Shown one piece after another: positions 8,294 through 16,282 of a stretch of DNA of 64,000 bases. A program made the position numbers and the translations under genes. The notes beneath the pieces were generated by a model that saw nothing but the letters and a program-made list of their open reading frames with translations, searched no databases and was not told the DNA's origin. The first letter of the stretch is position 1. Every line of letters begins with the position of its first letter. Origin of the DNA: Oscillospiraceae bacterium (GTDB lineage: Bacteria; Bacillota; Clostridia; Oscillospirales; Ruminococcaceae); assembly GCA_017555565.1 (NCBI GenBank), contig JAFZGF010000028.1, positions 1 through 64,000 of the forward strand, read 5' to 3'.

Positions 8294-8794
8294 CTACTCC
8301 CAGTCATACTTTGTGAGCTGACCATGTAATTCAAATCCTTCAAAATCCCACTGGCGCAGAATTTCATATGTAGCAATGGCTACTGTGTTTGAAAGGTTCA
8401 AACTGCGGATATGGGTCAGCATTGGCATTCTCACACAGGACTCTTTATTATTGTATAAAATATCTTCATCTATACCTTTGTCTTCACGCCCAAATACAAT
8501 ATAGCAGTTGTCAGGGTAGCTGACATCTGTATACTTGTTTAATCCTTTGGTGGTGAAATAATAAAATTTCCCATCAGGATTTTTGGAATAAAAGTCCTCT
8601 GTGCTATCATATAATTTTACACTAAGTTTATCCCAATAGTCAAGACCTGCGCGCTTTAATTTTTTATCATCCAATACAAAGCCAAGAGGCCCCACTAAGT
8701 GGAGCCTTGCACCTGTAGCAGCACAGGTTCTTGCTATATTGCCTGTATTCTGGGGAATCTGAGGTTGAAACAGTACAATATTTATATTTTTCAT
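8294..8794 (-). CDS. trmL: tRNA (cytidine/uridine-2'-O-)-methyltransferase TrmL
   Basis: A 166-residue SPOUT methyltransferase that 2'-O-methylates the wobble base 34 of tRNA-Leu isoacceptors. It shows NIVLFQPQIPQNTGNIART near the N-terminus, VFGREDKGI in the middle and the knotted SAM-binding end RMPMLTHIRSLNLSNTVAI. Length is typical. Its ribosome-binding site (AGGAT) lies within the end of the upstream S-component gene, 3 nt away, so expression is coupled. It sits one gene from queT, which also serves position 34 of tRNA; this may be coincidence. Confidence 0.93.
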   Translation of the reverse strand: MKNINIVLFQPQIPQNTGNIARTCAATGARLHLVGPLGFVLDDKKLKRAGLDYWDKLSVKLYDSTEDFYSKNPDGKFYYFTTKGLNKYTDVSYPDNCYIVFGREDKGIDEDILYNNKESCVRMPMLTHIRSLNLSNTVAIATYEILRQWDFEGFELHGQLTKYDWE

Positions 8795-8797
8795 AAT

Positions 8798-9352
8798 TTA
8801 TTTATCCTGTAAAAGGTGAGCTCTCTTAAGTGCTGGCTGCAGCAGGTTGAAAAGAATAACAGACACTACCATAGCGATCATAGCATTTGTAAAGCTTGTT
8901 GCAGCTTTTGTCAGCAGGATGGCTTTAACTGTTTCCATAGGCTGTTTCATCAGAATAGCTTCCTGGATGTAGTTCTTTGTAAGGTAGCAGATAACATAGC
9001 TTACTGCACCACAAACAGCAGCAACGATGTTTTTAACTTTTGTCTGTTTGCCCATATGTGAAATAAGACCGGCAACAAAACCCATAACAAATTTGTTGAT
9101 AAATGTAATCCAGAATTCTGGAGCCCATGCTGGGTTCATCAGGTCAACAAACATACTGCCGATACCGGATGCAAGACCACCGGAAATTGGTCCAAACAGC
9201 AGACCGGACAGAATACACATAACGTTACCCATATGAATCTGTGTCTGACCTGCACCTACAGGGATTTTAATGCTCAGAAAGTTTGTTGTTACAAACACAA
9301 GTGCAGCCATAACGCCGATAAATGCCAATTCTCTAACTTTATTCTTTTTCAT
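8798..9352 (-). CDS. ECF transporter S component, possibly for vitamin B6
   Basis: A 184-residue polytopic protein of the ECF S-component type: a Lys-rich start, ELAFIGVMAALVFVTTN helix, GNVMCILSGLLFGPISGGL and APEFWITFINKFVMGF. It is 15 nt downstream of a pyridoxamine kinase gene in the same operon, so a B6-vitamer substrate is inferred from context and not proved. A clear paralogue lies at 10752-11339 on the same strand. The EcfA/A'/T energising genes are absent from the window, as in group II ECF systems. ATG with GAGG upstream. Confidence 0.82.
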   Translation of the reverse strand: MKKNKVRELAFIGVMAALVFVTTNFLSIKIPVGAGQTQIHMGNVMCILSGLLFGPISGGLASGIGSMFVDLMNPAWAPEFWITFINKFVMGFVAGLISHMGKQTKVKNIVAAVCGAVSYVICYLTKNYIQEAILMKQPMETVKAILLTKAATSFTNAMIAMVVSVILFNLLQPALKRAHLLQDK

Positions 9353-9367
9353 AATCTCACGCCTCTT

Positions 9368-10192
9368 TTAATCTATAAGATATTTCAGCATTGGTTCAAT
9401 ATGTACACCAAATTTTGTTTCATCACCTGATTCATAGGTGTATGCCACAACTTTTTCAATAAACCTTGCTGTTTTTTCACAAGCTGTTCTCAGATTGTTG
9501 CCTTCCAGTATAAATGCTGCCAGACATCCGCCGAACAGGTCACCTGTACCAGGGTAGGAAACAGGCAGATAGTTGAGAGGAATAAAGAATACTTCTTTTT
9601 TCTCTTTGTCATAGCCTGTGCAGGCTACACTGCCATCTGCAAATTTTGTGCCTGTGATAATAACATTTGCATACATTTCACCAAGAGCAGCAACTATTTC
9701 AGTTGCTTCTTCTTTAGTAAATACCAGCTGGTCGTATTCTCTGCCCAGAAGAATCAGTGCTTCTGTAGGGTTAGGAGTAATAAGGTCAGCGTGTCGGCAC
9801 AGTTCTTTAAAACCTTCCACCAAATCATCTGTGATGGAAGAGTAAAGCTTGCCGTGGTCAGCCATTACAGGGTCACACAGTTTCAGTCCTTTTTCTGTCA
9901 TGGAATATGCATCTTTTATGATATCCATCTGTTCTTTGGATGAGACAAAACCGCTTAAAACACAGTCGAATGACATATCCATATGTCTGTAATGTTCCAG
10001 AGCATCCTTGCAGAAAGATGTCATATCCTGCTTGGCAATCGGACCTGTAAAGCCATAGTGTGTAGACAGTACAACTGTTGGCAACATAACTGGCTGAATA
10101 CCTTTTGCAGCCAATGCAGGAGCTATAACGGCTGTGCTTGAACGGCCCATTGTTGCAAAACTATGTATGCATAAAGCTTTTTTTGGTGTCAT
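9368..10192 (-). CDS. pdxY: Pyridoxamine/pyridoxal kinase
   Basis: A 274-residue kinase of the PdxK/PdxY group (ribokinase superfamily), which phosphorylates B6 vitamers to trap them in the cell. Visible marks are the N-terminal HSFATMGRSS, CDPVMADHGKLY, ITPNPTEA and the anion-hole motif YPGTGDLFGGCLAAF with the catalytic Asp in GTGD. It is first in an operon with an ECF S component, trmL and degV. The ATG follows AGAGGT. PdxY and PdxK cannot be separated by eye, and HMP kinase is less likely because of the shorter PGTGD context. Confidence 0.88.
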   Translation of the reverse strand: MTPKKALCIHSFATMGRSSTAVIAPALAAKGIQPVMLPTVVLSTHYGFTGPIAKQDMTSFCKDALEHYRHMDMSFDCVLSGFVSSKEQMDIIKDAYSMTEKGLKLCDPVMADHGKLYSSITDDLVEGFKELCRHADLITPNPTEALILLGREYDQLVFTKEEATEIVAALGEMYANVIITGTKFADGSVACTGYDKEKKEVFFIPLNYLPVSYPGTGDLFGGCLAAFILEGNNLRTACEKTARFIEKVVAYTYESGDETKFGVHIEPMLKYLID

Positions 10193-10430
10193 AAAATACC
10201 TCTTGCTTTCTGTGTATTATTATAATAAAAATATGTCTTAATTTGGTGTACTAAATGTAAAATATGAAGAAATTGTGAATTTGATTTGTTAACAATTTGT
10301 TCATATTTTAATAAAAAATACATAAATAATATACTCTATATATTAGATTAAGTCAACGATTCTGTGTTTTTCTGACTGATTGATTAGAATGGTATGTTAT
10401 GTTAGAATTAACAAAAAGGAGGGCGGTAAT

Positions 10431-10736
10431 ATGAGCGACTATTTATTTACTTTTTTATGGATGCTGACTCTGGCAAGCCCATCTTTTATAATTCAACTGA
10501 TTATGCTGTTTAAAGTGAATAATAAATATATCAGGTATATATTTTTCCTGCCATCTGTAATTGGCTTTTGGATAGCTTTTGACGGATGCTTCAGAATAAC
10601 AGGTCTTGTTACAGGCTCTTGGCCTGAGCTTGCCGCTTTTATAGTTGCTGTTTACACAGCTATATATACTCTGGGGCTTGTGCTGGCGATTATAGTTTAC
10701 AAATCAATACAGTATAGAAATAATAAAAAGCGGTAA
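10431..10736 (+). CDS. Small membrane protein of unknown function
   Basis: A 101-residue protein starting at the ATG with AAGGAGGG 8 nt upstream (the frame is open to 10380). It has three probable transmembrane helices (about residues 4-27, 33-55 and 65-90) and a basic tail (YRNNKKR). No family recognised. It is convergent with the second ECF S component and shares a terminator hairpin that overlaps its stop codon. Confidence 0.7.
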   Translation: MSDYLFTFLWMLTLASPSFIIQLIMLFKVNNKYIRYIFFLPSVIGFWIAFDGCFRITGLVTGSWPELAAFIVAVYTAIYTLGLVLAIIVYKSIQYRNNKKR

Positions 10737-10755
10737 ACACCGCTTTTATTATTAT
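10722..10755. terminator. Bidirectional terminator
   Basis: AATAAAAAGCGGT pairs with ACCGCTTTTATT around an AAAC loop. It serves the small membrane protein gene (+) and the S-component gene (-), and overlaps both stop codons. Confidence 0.85.
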
Positions 10756-11339
10756 TCATCTGCTTCTGTCTTTTTCGCAGGGGCATAATCTTTTATAATG
10801 CCAGCCTTTTTCAGTGATGGCGTTATCAGATTGTACAGCATTACAGATGCGATTATATTCCATATCATACTTAAAATGCTGATAAGGTTTGTGGACAATA
10901 ACACCCCTAAAACTGTTTCCCAAGGGCTTTTCAAAATGAAATAGTGCAAAATAACTTCTTTTGCCAGATAAATAATTCTGTAGCCGAAAATACCGCACAC
11001 TGTCCCCAGTATAACTTTGCCTTGACTTTTTTTGCCTGTATTGGCAATTTTACCGGCTATAAAGCCCATCAGGAATTTCATAATAAATGTAATCCAGAAT
11101 TCAGGGGCGAATATAGGGTCAGTAAGGTCAAATATTGCACTGCCTATACCTGCGGCCAGACCACCGTGTACAGGCCCGAATAAAAGCCCGGAAAGCACAC
11201 AGATTATGTTGCCCATATGTACCATTGTTTTGCCCAGTGGTGTTGGAATATCGATTTTAATGTTGGTTGCGGCAAATACAAAAGCAGCCATTATAGCTAT
11301 TTGTGTAATGTCTCTGGTTGTAAATTTTTTCTTTTTCAT
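10752..11339 (-). CDS. ECF transporter S component, paralogue of 8798-9352
   Basis: A 195-residue polytopic protein sharing the framework of the S component at 8798-9352: IAIMAAFVFAATN, MGNIICVLSGLLFGPVHGGL and APEFWITFIMKFLMGF. Its C-terminal tail is longer and charged (APAKKTEADE). The two copies flank the pyridoxamine kinase region, which points to a local duplication; the second copy may bind a different vitamer or vitamin. GAGGTG precedes the ATG. It is probably a single-gene unit. Confidence 0.82.
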   Translation of the reverse strand: MKKKKFTTRDITQIAIMAAFVFAATNIKIDIPTPLGKTMVHMGNIICVLSGLLFGPVHGGLAAGIGSAIFDLTDPIFAPEFWITFIMKFLMGFIAGKIANTGKKSQGKVILGTVCGIFGYRIIYLAKEVILHYFILKSPWETVLGVLLSTNLISILSMIWNIIASVMLYNLITPSLKKAGIIKDYAPAKKTEADE

Positions 11340-11554
11340 AAATACACCTCAAATGAATTTTTTTCCATGCCTAAAGTATAGCTCCATAAAAAGCTTAAAT
11401 AAACGTGATTTTGTTAATTCTGAAAGGGAATAGAATCAAGAAAATTAATCTTTTTTTAATATTTTTGCCACATATTTAAACAAAATATTAATGCAGCGAA
11501 TAAATCTGTTTTTCTGATACAGAATATATCTATATCAATAAATGAGGTGAATAT

Positions 11555-11767
11555 ATGGAAAACAAAATGATGAAGGCAGTAAAGAATATGGCGATAGGTG
11601 CAGCTGTAGGTGCAGTAGCCACAATGGCAGGAGCGGTATACGTGTCAGATAACCGCCAGGCACAGCAGGCTGTGCGAAGCGTAAAATGTACAGGCAAAAA
11701 AATTGCCCGTGCAGGCCGGGATATGATGGACGATATGATGGATAAAATGGAAGATATGAAAAGATAA
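11555..11767 (+). CDS. YtxH-like small membrane-associated protein
   Basis: A 70-residue protein with GAGGTG before the ATG. Residues 10-30 form one Ala/Gly-rich helix (AIGAAVGAVATMAGAVYVS), followed by an amphipathic, Met/Asp/Lys-rich helix (DMMDDMMDKMEDMKR). This glycine-rich helix plus charged coil is the YtxH/YtjH type, found as envelope-associated stress proteins in Firmicutes; the function is unknown. It is monocistronic, ending at a shared bidirectional terminator. Confidence 0.72.
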   Translation: MENKMMKAVKNMAIGAAVGAVATMAGAVYVSDNRQAQQAVRSVKCTGKKIARAGRDMMDDMMDKMEDMKR

Positions 11768-11800
11768 AAAATGGAGCAGGTAATACCTGCTCCATTTTTA
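11766..11800. terminator. Bidirectional terminator
   Basis: AAAAATGGAGCAGGTA and TACCTGCTCCATTTTT make a long near-perfect stem between convergent genes ending at 11767 (+) and 11804 (-). Confidence 0.88.
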
Positions 11801-11803
11801 TTT

Positions 11804-12340
11804 TTAATAGGGGTAAAATTGGCCGACAAAATCATTTGGTTGTGCATGGCCTGTGAAATTTCCGTCTGTAAGGACTACAAGTCTATATCCAGGAGAACAT
11901 TCATATTGTTGAACATCAGTTATATTCACAAAAGTATATTTGCCCTGCATAAGTACAATTTCCATATCTTTTGCAGTTGTTTTGCCTGTCAATTCAACAA
12001 CATATTCTGCACCCAGAATATTCATTGGATTGCCATCAAGCCAATAATGGTTGTCCTTGTTCCATCTTATCTGAAAATCAGCATTTTCAACATCAAAGAG
12101 AAGCCAGCTGTCATCATATAGTTTGCTTTTTACAGAAATATATGGCAGTTGGGTTACATCACCTTTATCATCAACAATAGCATCTGTATATATAAATTCT
12201 ATATAATCAGAATAATTTTCTTTGGTCAGTTCAATTGTGCGAAATTCAATATCTGATGATTCATTTGGCTTCTGATTACTGCAGGCTACAAGAGAAACCG
12301 CTATAATAAAAGTAAATAATAAAATAAGATGTTTTTGCAT
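11804..12340 (-). CDS. Lipoprotein of unknown function
   Basis: A 178-residue protein with a lipoprotein signal peptide: MQKHLILLFTFIIAVSLVAC, with the lipobox LVAC followed by Ser. The mature part is a single small domain with many aromatic and acidic residues. No family recognised. GGAGA precedes the ATG. It is predicted to be anchored on the outer face of the membrane by diacylglycerol on Cys20. It is not a close relative of the two lipoproteins at 17736 and 54559. Confidence 0.78.
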   Translation of the reverse strand: MQKHLILLFTFIIAVSLVACSNQKPNESSDIEFRTIELTKENYSDYIEFIYTDAIVDDKGDVTQLPYISVKSKLYDDSWLLFDVENADFQIRWNKDNHYWLDGNPMNILGAEYVVELTGKTTAKDMEIVLMQGKYTFVNITDVQQYECSPGYRLVVLTDGNFTGHAQPNDFVGQFYPY

Positions 12341-12439
12341 ATTAATTTTCTCCTTCAGTAAAGGTAAAATTTATGTTTATTTTATTATAACATTTATTTA
12401 AAACTATTGTGTGACATTTTTGTAATATTTAAAATAAAA

Positions 12440-12461
12440 ACGGAGCAGTAAAACTGCTCCG
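12440..12461 (-). terminator. Terminator of the xpt/SGNH hydrolase unit
   Basis: ACGGAGCAGT and ACTGCTCCGT stem; on the minus strand it is followed by TTTTTATTTTA. Confidence 0.87.
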
Positions 12462-12475
12462 TATATTTTTATATT

Positions 12476-13255
12476 TTACAGTGAGTGTTTGTCAACCAGT
12501 TCCTGCAGAATTGCAGCTTTTTCAGGGTCAAGAGCAAAGAAAGCTTCTTCTTTGTCCATAACAACTTTCACATTTTCTTTGTACAGTGCACTTGCTTTTG
12601 CACCCAGTTCTGCATTGTTAGGGTCTTTGCCCAGTGCAGCAAATGCATCTTTGATAGCAGCCCAACCTTCATCTGTTACAGGGTATGTAAAGTAACTGTT
12701 TGGTGCCAGACCTTTTACGCTTTCACCGAAGATAGCTGCAAAAACAGACATAGCAATTGTGTAAGAACCATATGGTGATGCGTGTTCGCCATCTTTCCAG
12801 TACATATCAATATCAGGATAGTTGTAGAACACATCTTCAAATACATTGCCTGCATATGCCAGTTTTACACCGTACATTTCGCTGAGTGTGTTGTAGATAT
12901 CATACATACCTTTCTGATGGTCAGGATCTCTTTTTTCTGCCCAAGGCATTGTCTGGATAGGTGTTACACCACATTTTCTTGCCAGCTCAATGATTTTTCC
13001 GCCATCTTCCAGTGTTTCTTCTTTTGATGGGCAAGGAGAGTGTGCAGCCTGCTGCATTACAATGTAGTCAAAACCGCCGTGAAGAAGTGCAAAACGCAGT
13101 TCTGTCATCTGTCCATAATGCCAGCCGTATGTTTTTCCACCAAAAGCCTGCATAGCAACTTCCACATCTTTACCTTTTTCAGCACAGATATTTTTAAAAA
13201 TCTGTGGCATATCGTTGTAGAATGTGTGGCTGTTGCCGATAAATAAAACTTTCAT
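12476..13255 (-). CDS. SGNH/GDSL-like hydrolase (DUF4886 type)
   Basis: A 259-residue cytoplasmic protein without a signal peptide. Block I is FIGNSHTFYNDMP at the very N-terminus, where the Ser of GNSHT would be the nucleophile; the C-terminal catalytic pair appears as WKDGEHASPYGSY (Asp and His). This is the DUF4886-type member of the SGNH esterase/acetylhydrolase superfamily. The substrate is unknown, perhaps an acetylated sugar. It is 47 nt downstream of xpt on the same strand, with only a weak 5-bp hairpin between, so partial co-transcription is possible. Confidence 0.83.
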   Translation of the reverse strand: MKVLFIGNSHTFYNDMPQIFKNICAEKGKDVEVAMQAFGGKTYGWHYGQMTELRFALLHGGFDYIVMQQAAHSPCPSKEETLEDGGKIIELARKCGVTPIQTMPWAEKRDPDHQKGMYDIYNTLSEMYGVKLAYAGNVFEDVFYNYPDIDMYWKDGEHASPYGSYTIAMSVFAAIFGESVKGLAPNSYFTYPVTDEGWAAIKDAFAALGKDPNNAELGAKASALYKENVKVVMDKEEAFFALDPEKAAILQELVDKHSL

Positions 13256-13302
13256 AATTACCTCCGGAATATCTCAAATATATAAAAACGCAACGCGTTA
13301 AA

Positions 13303-13878
13303 TTATTCTTCTCTGAATGTAATTGTTGTGCCTTCCATTTTTTCAATGATAGCCATACTATGCAGGTCATATCCTGCTTCACGCAGGTATTTGCCCCCTT
13401 CCTGGAAACCTTTTTCTACCATAATGCTGATACCTTCTATAGTAGCACCTGCCTGGTTGCATACATCAATAAGGCCTTTCATTGCACTGCCTACAGCAAG
13501 GAAGTCATCTATGATAAGCACGTGATCTTCTTCTGAAAGGAATTTTTTGGATACTGTAATTGTGTAGTCTTTGCCGTATGTATAGGAGCGAACAACGCTT
13601 GTGAACAAGTCTCCATCAAGGTTCTGACTTTTTGCTTTTTTGGCAAACAGTACAGGAACATCAAAATACTGTGCGATAATTGTAGCTGCTGCAATACCTG
13701 ATGCTTCAATTGTAAGAATTTTTGTGATGTTTTTATGACCGAAAAGTCGTTTAACTTCCTTACCGATTTCATTCATCAGCTTTACATCAATCTGATGGTT
13801 GAGAAAACTGTCTACTTTCAGGATATTGCCCTCTTTTACGATACCATCCTGCAGGATGCGCTGTTCCAGTAATTTCAT
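13303..13878 (-). CDS. xpt: Xanthine phosphoribosyltransferase
   Basis: A 191-residue purine salvage enzyme making XMP from xanthine and PRPP. The start at 13878 (MKLLEQRILQDG) follows GAGG; the frame is open 12 nt further. The PRPP-binding motif is VLIIDDFLAVGSAM, and KILTIEASGIAAA is the conserved N-terminal core. In many Firmicutes xpt is under a guanine riboswitch, but the 100-nt leader here has only a plain promoter and no purine aptamer; the purine-type riboswitch of this window is instead at 16180. Confidence 0.93.
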   Translation of the reverse strand: MKLLEQRILQDGIVKEGNILKVDSFLNHQIDVKLMNEIGKEVKRLFGHKNITKILTIEASGIAAATIIAQYFDVPVLFAKKAKSQNLDGDLFTSVVRSYTYGKDYTITVSKKFLSEEDHVLIIDDFLAVGSAMKGLIDVCNQAGATIEGISIMVEKGFQEGGKYLREAGYDLHSMAIIEKMEGTTITFREE

Positions 13879-13911
13879 AATTAACCTCATATATATAATT
13901 TTCTTGATTTA

Positions 13912-13940
13912 ATTATACAAATTTTTCATTTCCTTTGCAA
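13912..13940 (-). promoter_or_regulatory. Sigma-A promoter of xpt
   Basis: On the minus strand: -35 TTGCAA (13940-13935), 17-nt spacer, -10 TATAAT (13917-13912), then a leader of roughly 30 nt to the ATG. Confidence 0.75.
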
Positions 13941-13994
13941 TATATTTCGCATTAAACCATAAAAGTTTACATACCATTAACAAGGGGGGATAGT

Positions 13995-14822
13995 ATGCGA
14001 AATAAAACATATGCGCTTACAACTTATATTTTGGTTTTCTTTGCCTGCGTATGGAATGTTTCATCAAGAGCTCAGGCGGAAACAAGCGGTGAATACAACA
14101 GGAATATGAAAAAATTTTCATATCAATTGAACTATACAGATACTTATTCATCAGTTTATTCACCTTTTGTGAGTGGAGTTTCCGAAACTGTAACAGTGAT
14201 GGAGGAGAGCAAAATGGTATATCTCACTTTTGATGATGGCCCCAGCCCCAGAACGCCAGAAATTCTTGATATTCTGAAAAAACACGATGTAAAAGCAACC
14301 TTTTTCGTTATAAATTCAAAGGAAGAATATATTCCATATTTGCAGCGCGCCATAGAAGAAGGGCATACGATAGGTGTCCATTCAGCAAGTCATAAATACA
14401 AAGAAATATACCGGAGCGTTGATGCCTATCTGGAAGATTTTACAAAATGCTATAAATACATTTTTGATAATACCGGATATGAAGCTACAATTTTTCGTTT
14501 TCCCGGTGGCAGTGTAAACAATTACAACTCATCTGTACGGAAAGATATTGCCCAGGAAATGTCACGCCGTGGGTTTATTTATTTCGACTGGAATGTGGAA
14601 AGCAATGACAGCAGGCGGAATATGCCAGTTGATGCTGTTTACAACAATGTAATAAATGGATGTAACGGTAAAAACCGAGCAGTTGTTATTATGCATGATT
14701 CCACAGGTAAAAAATCAACAGTCCAGGCTCTGGATAGAATAATAACTAAACTTAAAGAAGATGGCTGGCAGTTTGCAGCCCTTACCAACGAAATAAAACC
14801 AGTAATATTCAGAATGAAATAA
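13995..14822 (+). CDS. Polysaccharide deacetylase (NodB/CE4 family), exported
   Basis: A 275-residue CE4 deacetylase with an N-terminal hydrophobic signal segment (residues 6-28, ending near AQAE). All five NodB motifs are visible: TFDDGPSP (metal Asp pair), HSASH (the two metal His), RFPGGS, FDWNV and IMHDS. CE4 enzymes of this group remove acetyl groups from peptidoglycan GlcNAc/MurNAc outside the cell, giving lysozyme resistance, or act during sporulation. A very strong ribosome-binding site (GGGGGG) precedes the ATG. hom starts 76 nt later with no terminator between. Confidence 0.9.
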   Translation: MRNKTYALTTYILVFFACVWNVSSRAQAETSGEYNRNMKKFSYQLNYTDTYSSVYSPFVSGVSETVTVMEESKMVYLTFDDGPSPRTPEILDILKKHDVKATFFVINSKEEYIPYLQRAIEEGHTIGVHSASHKYKEIYRSVDAYLEDFTKCYKYIFDNTGYEATIFRFPGGSVNNYNSSVRKDIAQEMSRRGFIYFDWNVESNDSRRNMPVDAVYNNVINGCNGKNRAVVIMHDSTGKKSTVQALDRIITKLKEDGWQFAALTNEIKPVIFRMK

Positions 14823-14898
14823 AAACAGTTTGCCTTAATTTATTTGATATGTTACTATTAAAGTATCGCAAACGTTTAAATTACAGGAGAAAAATAAA

Positions 14899-16089
14899 AT
14901 GGTAAAAATCGGTCTTTTAGGTCACGGTGTTGTAGGTACAGGAGTTGTTGAAGTGCTGAAAAACAAAGCAGAACAGCTTGTGGAACTTACAGGTGAAAAA
15001 ATTGAAGTGAAATCTGTTCTTGTCCGTCACGACTACGATGTTGATTACAAAGAAAAATTCGTTTATGATTTTGACGAAATTCTCAATGATGATGAAATCA
15101 GCATTGTTGTAGAAGCAATCGGTGGCACAGATCCGGCATACAGATATGTAAAATCTGCCCTTGAAAAAGGTAAAAGCGTTGTGACAAGCAACAAGGAACT
15201 TGTGGCTAAACACGGCTATGAACTTATGAACATCGCAGATGAAAAAAACATCAATTTTATGTTTGAAGCTGCAGTTGGTGGTGCAATCCCTGTTATTCAC
15301 GGTGTAAGAAACTGCCTTAAAGCCAACAAAGTAAACTCCATTGCCGGTATCCTCAATGGCACAACAAACTACATCCTTACAAAAATGATTGATGAAAAGC
15401 AGTCATTTGATATTGCTCTGAAAGCTGCGCAGGAACTGGGCTACGCAGAAGCAGATCCATCTGCTGACGTTGACGGTATCGATACCTGCCGCAAAATCTG
15501 TATTCTTGCAGATATTATCTACGGTAATCATATCCTGCCTGAAGATGTACATACCGAAGGCATCAGAAATGTGCGCATTGAAGATGTGGATATTCTCAAG
15601 CTTGTAGGTGGCGCAGTAAAACTTCTGGGTGTTGCAAAACGAACAGAAGACGACAAACTGTTTATTATGACCGCTCCACACGTTGTTTTTAACCAGGGTA
15701 TCCTTTATGCTGCAAATGATGTTTTCAATGCTGCTCAGCTGGAAACAGACAATGCCGGTCTTATGTCATTCTATGGACGTGGTGCAGGCAGTCTGCCAAC
15801 AGCCAGTGCAGTGGTAAATGATATTGTGGAATGTGTATGCGCAGACGGTACTATCTATCCATCCTGGGCTGATGAAAATGCAAAGATGGTTGCCGATTAT
15901 AAAACAGTACCTTACCAGTTCTATGTAAATGTTTCTGATGATGCCGAAAAAGTAGAAGAAATCTTTCCAACAGCTGAAATTATCCACGTTAAAGGCTGTA
16001 CAGCCTTTATTACAGAAAAAATCAGCGAAAATGAACTTGGTGAAAAGCTTTCTGGCTTTACAGTTAATTCTGTACTCAGAGCCCTGTAA
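14899..16089 (+). CDS. hom: Homoserine dehydrogenase
   Basis: A 396-residue NAD(P)-dependent enzyme that reduces aspartate semialdehyde to homoserine, the branch to threonine and methionine. The Rossmann start is GLLGHGVVGTGVV; the family signature is AGILNGTTNYILTKM with LGYAEADPSADVDG downstream. It is shorter than the roughly 430-residue enzymes with a full ACT domain; residues 345-396 look like a reduced ACT-like end, so allosteric threonine control may be altered. AGGAG precedes the ATG. Two weak A/T-rich hairpins lie just after the stop codon. Confidence 0.93.
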   Translation: MVKIGLLGHGVVGTGVVEVLKNKAEQLVELTGEKIEVKSVLVRHDYDVDYKEKFVYDFDEILNDDEISIVVEAIGGTDPAYRYVKSALEKGKSVVTSNKELVAKHGYELMNIADEKNINFMFEAAVGGAIPVIHGVRNCLKANKVNSIAGILNGTTNYILTKMIDEKQSFDIALKAAQELGYAEADPSADVDGIDTCRKICILADIIYGNHILPEDVHTEGIRNVRIEDVDILKLVGGAVKLLGVAKRTEDDKLFIMTAPHVVFNQGILYAANDVFNAAQLETDNAGLMSFYGRGAGSLPTASAVVNDIVECVCADGTIYPSWADENAKMVADYKTVPYQFYVNVSDDAEKVEEIFPTAEIIHVKGCTAFITEKISENELGEKLSGFTVNSVLRAL

Positions 16090-16129
16090 TATTGGTAATT
16101 TTTACCAAAAAACTCAAGTTTTTTTCTAA

Positions 16130-16157
16130 TTGACTAAATAGTGGATTATGATATAAT
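16130..16157 (+). promoter_or_regulatory. Promoter of the riboswitch transcript
   Basis: -35 TTGACT (16130-16135), 16-nt spacer, -10 TATAAT (16152-16157), placed about 25 nt before the aptamer. Confidence 0.8.
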
Positions 16158-16179
16158 ATCATAGGTTTAAAACGAAACC

Positions 16180-16244
16180 TTTGTATATGCCCACGATATG
16201 GGTGGGTGTCTCTACCAACCGCCGTAAATGGTTGACTACATAAA
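16180..16244 (+). promoter_or_regulatory. Purine riboswitch aptamer, guanine type
   Basis: The three-helix purine aptamer is complete. P2 is CCCAC/GTGGG (16190-16194, 16202-16206) with loop L2 GATATGG; J2/3 is TGTCTCTACC; P3 is CAACCG/TGGTTG with loop L3 CCGTAAA; J3/1 is ACTA. The discriminator base in J3/1 is C (16236), which specifies guanine/hypoxanthine and not adenine. P1 is short and imperfect. The 3' half of P3, J3/1 and P1 is also the 5' half of a strong terminator, so ligand binding should block termination (ON switch). Confidence 0.92.
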
Positions 16245-16271
16245 TTTATGTGGTCAACCATATCTTTTTTT
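16228..16271 (+). terminator. Riboswitch expression platform terminator
   Basis: Bases 16228-16244 pair almost perfectly with 16245-16261, followed by ATCTTTTTTT. The 5' arm uses aptamer bases of P3', J3/1 and P1', so the aptamer and terminator are mutually exclusive. Confidence 0.88.
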
Positions 16272-16282
16272 GGAGGAACATT

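Noticed and set aside
13879..13990. Purine riboswitch before xpt
   Set aside because: The leader is short, lacks the aptamer core motifs and shows only a sigma-A promoter.
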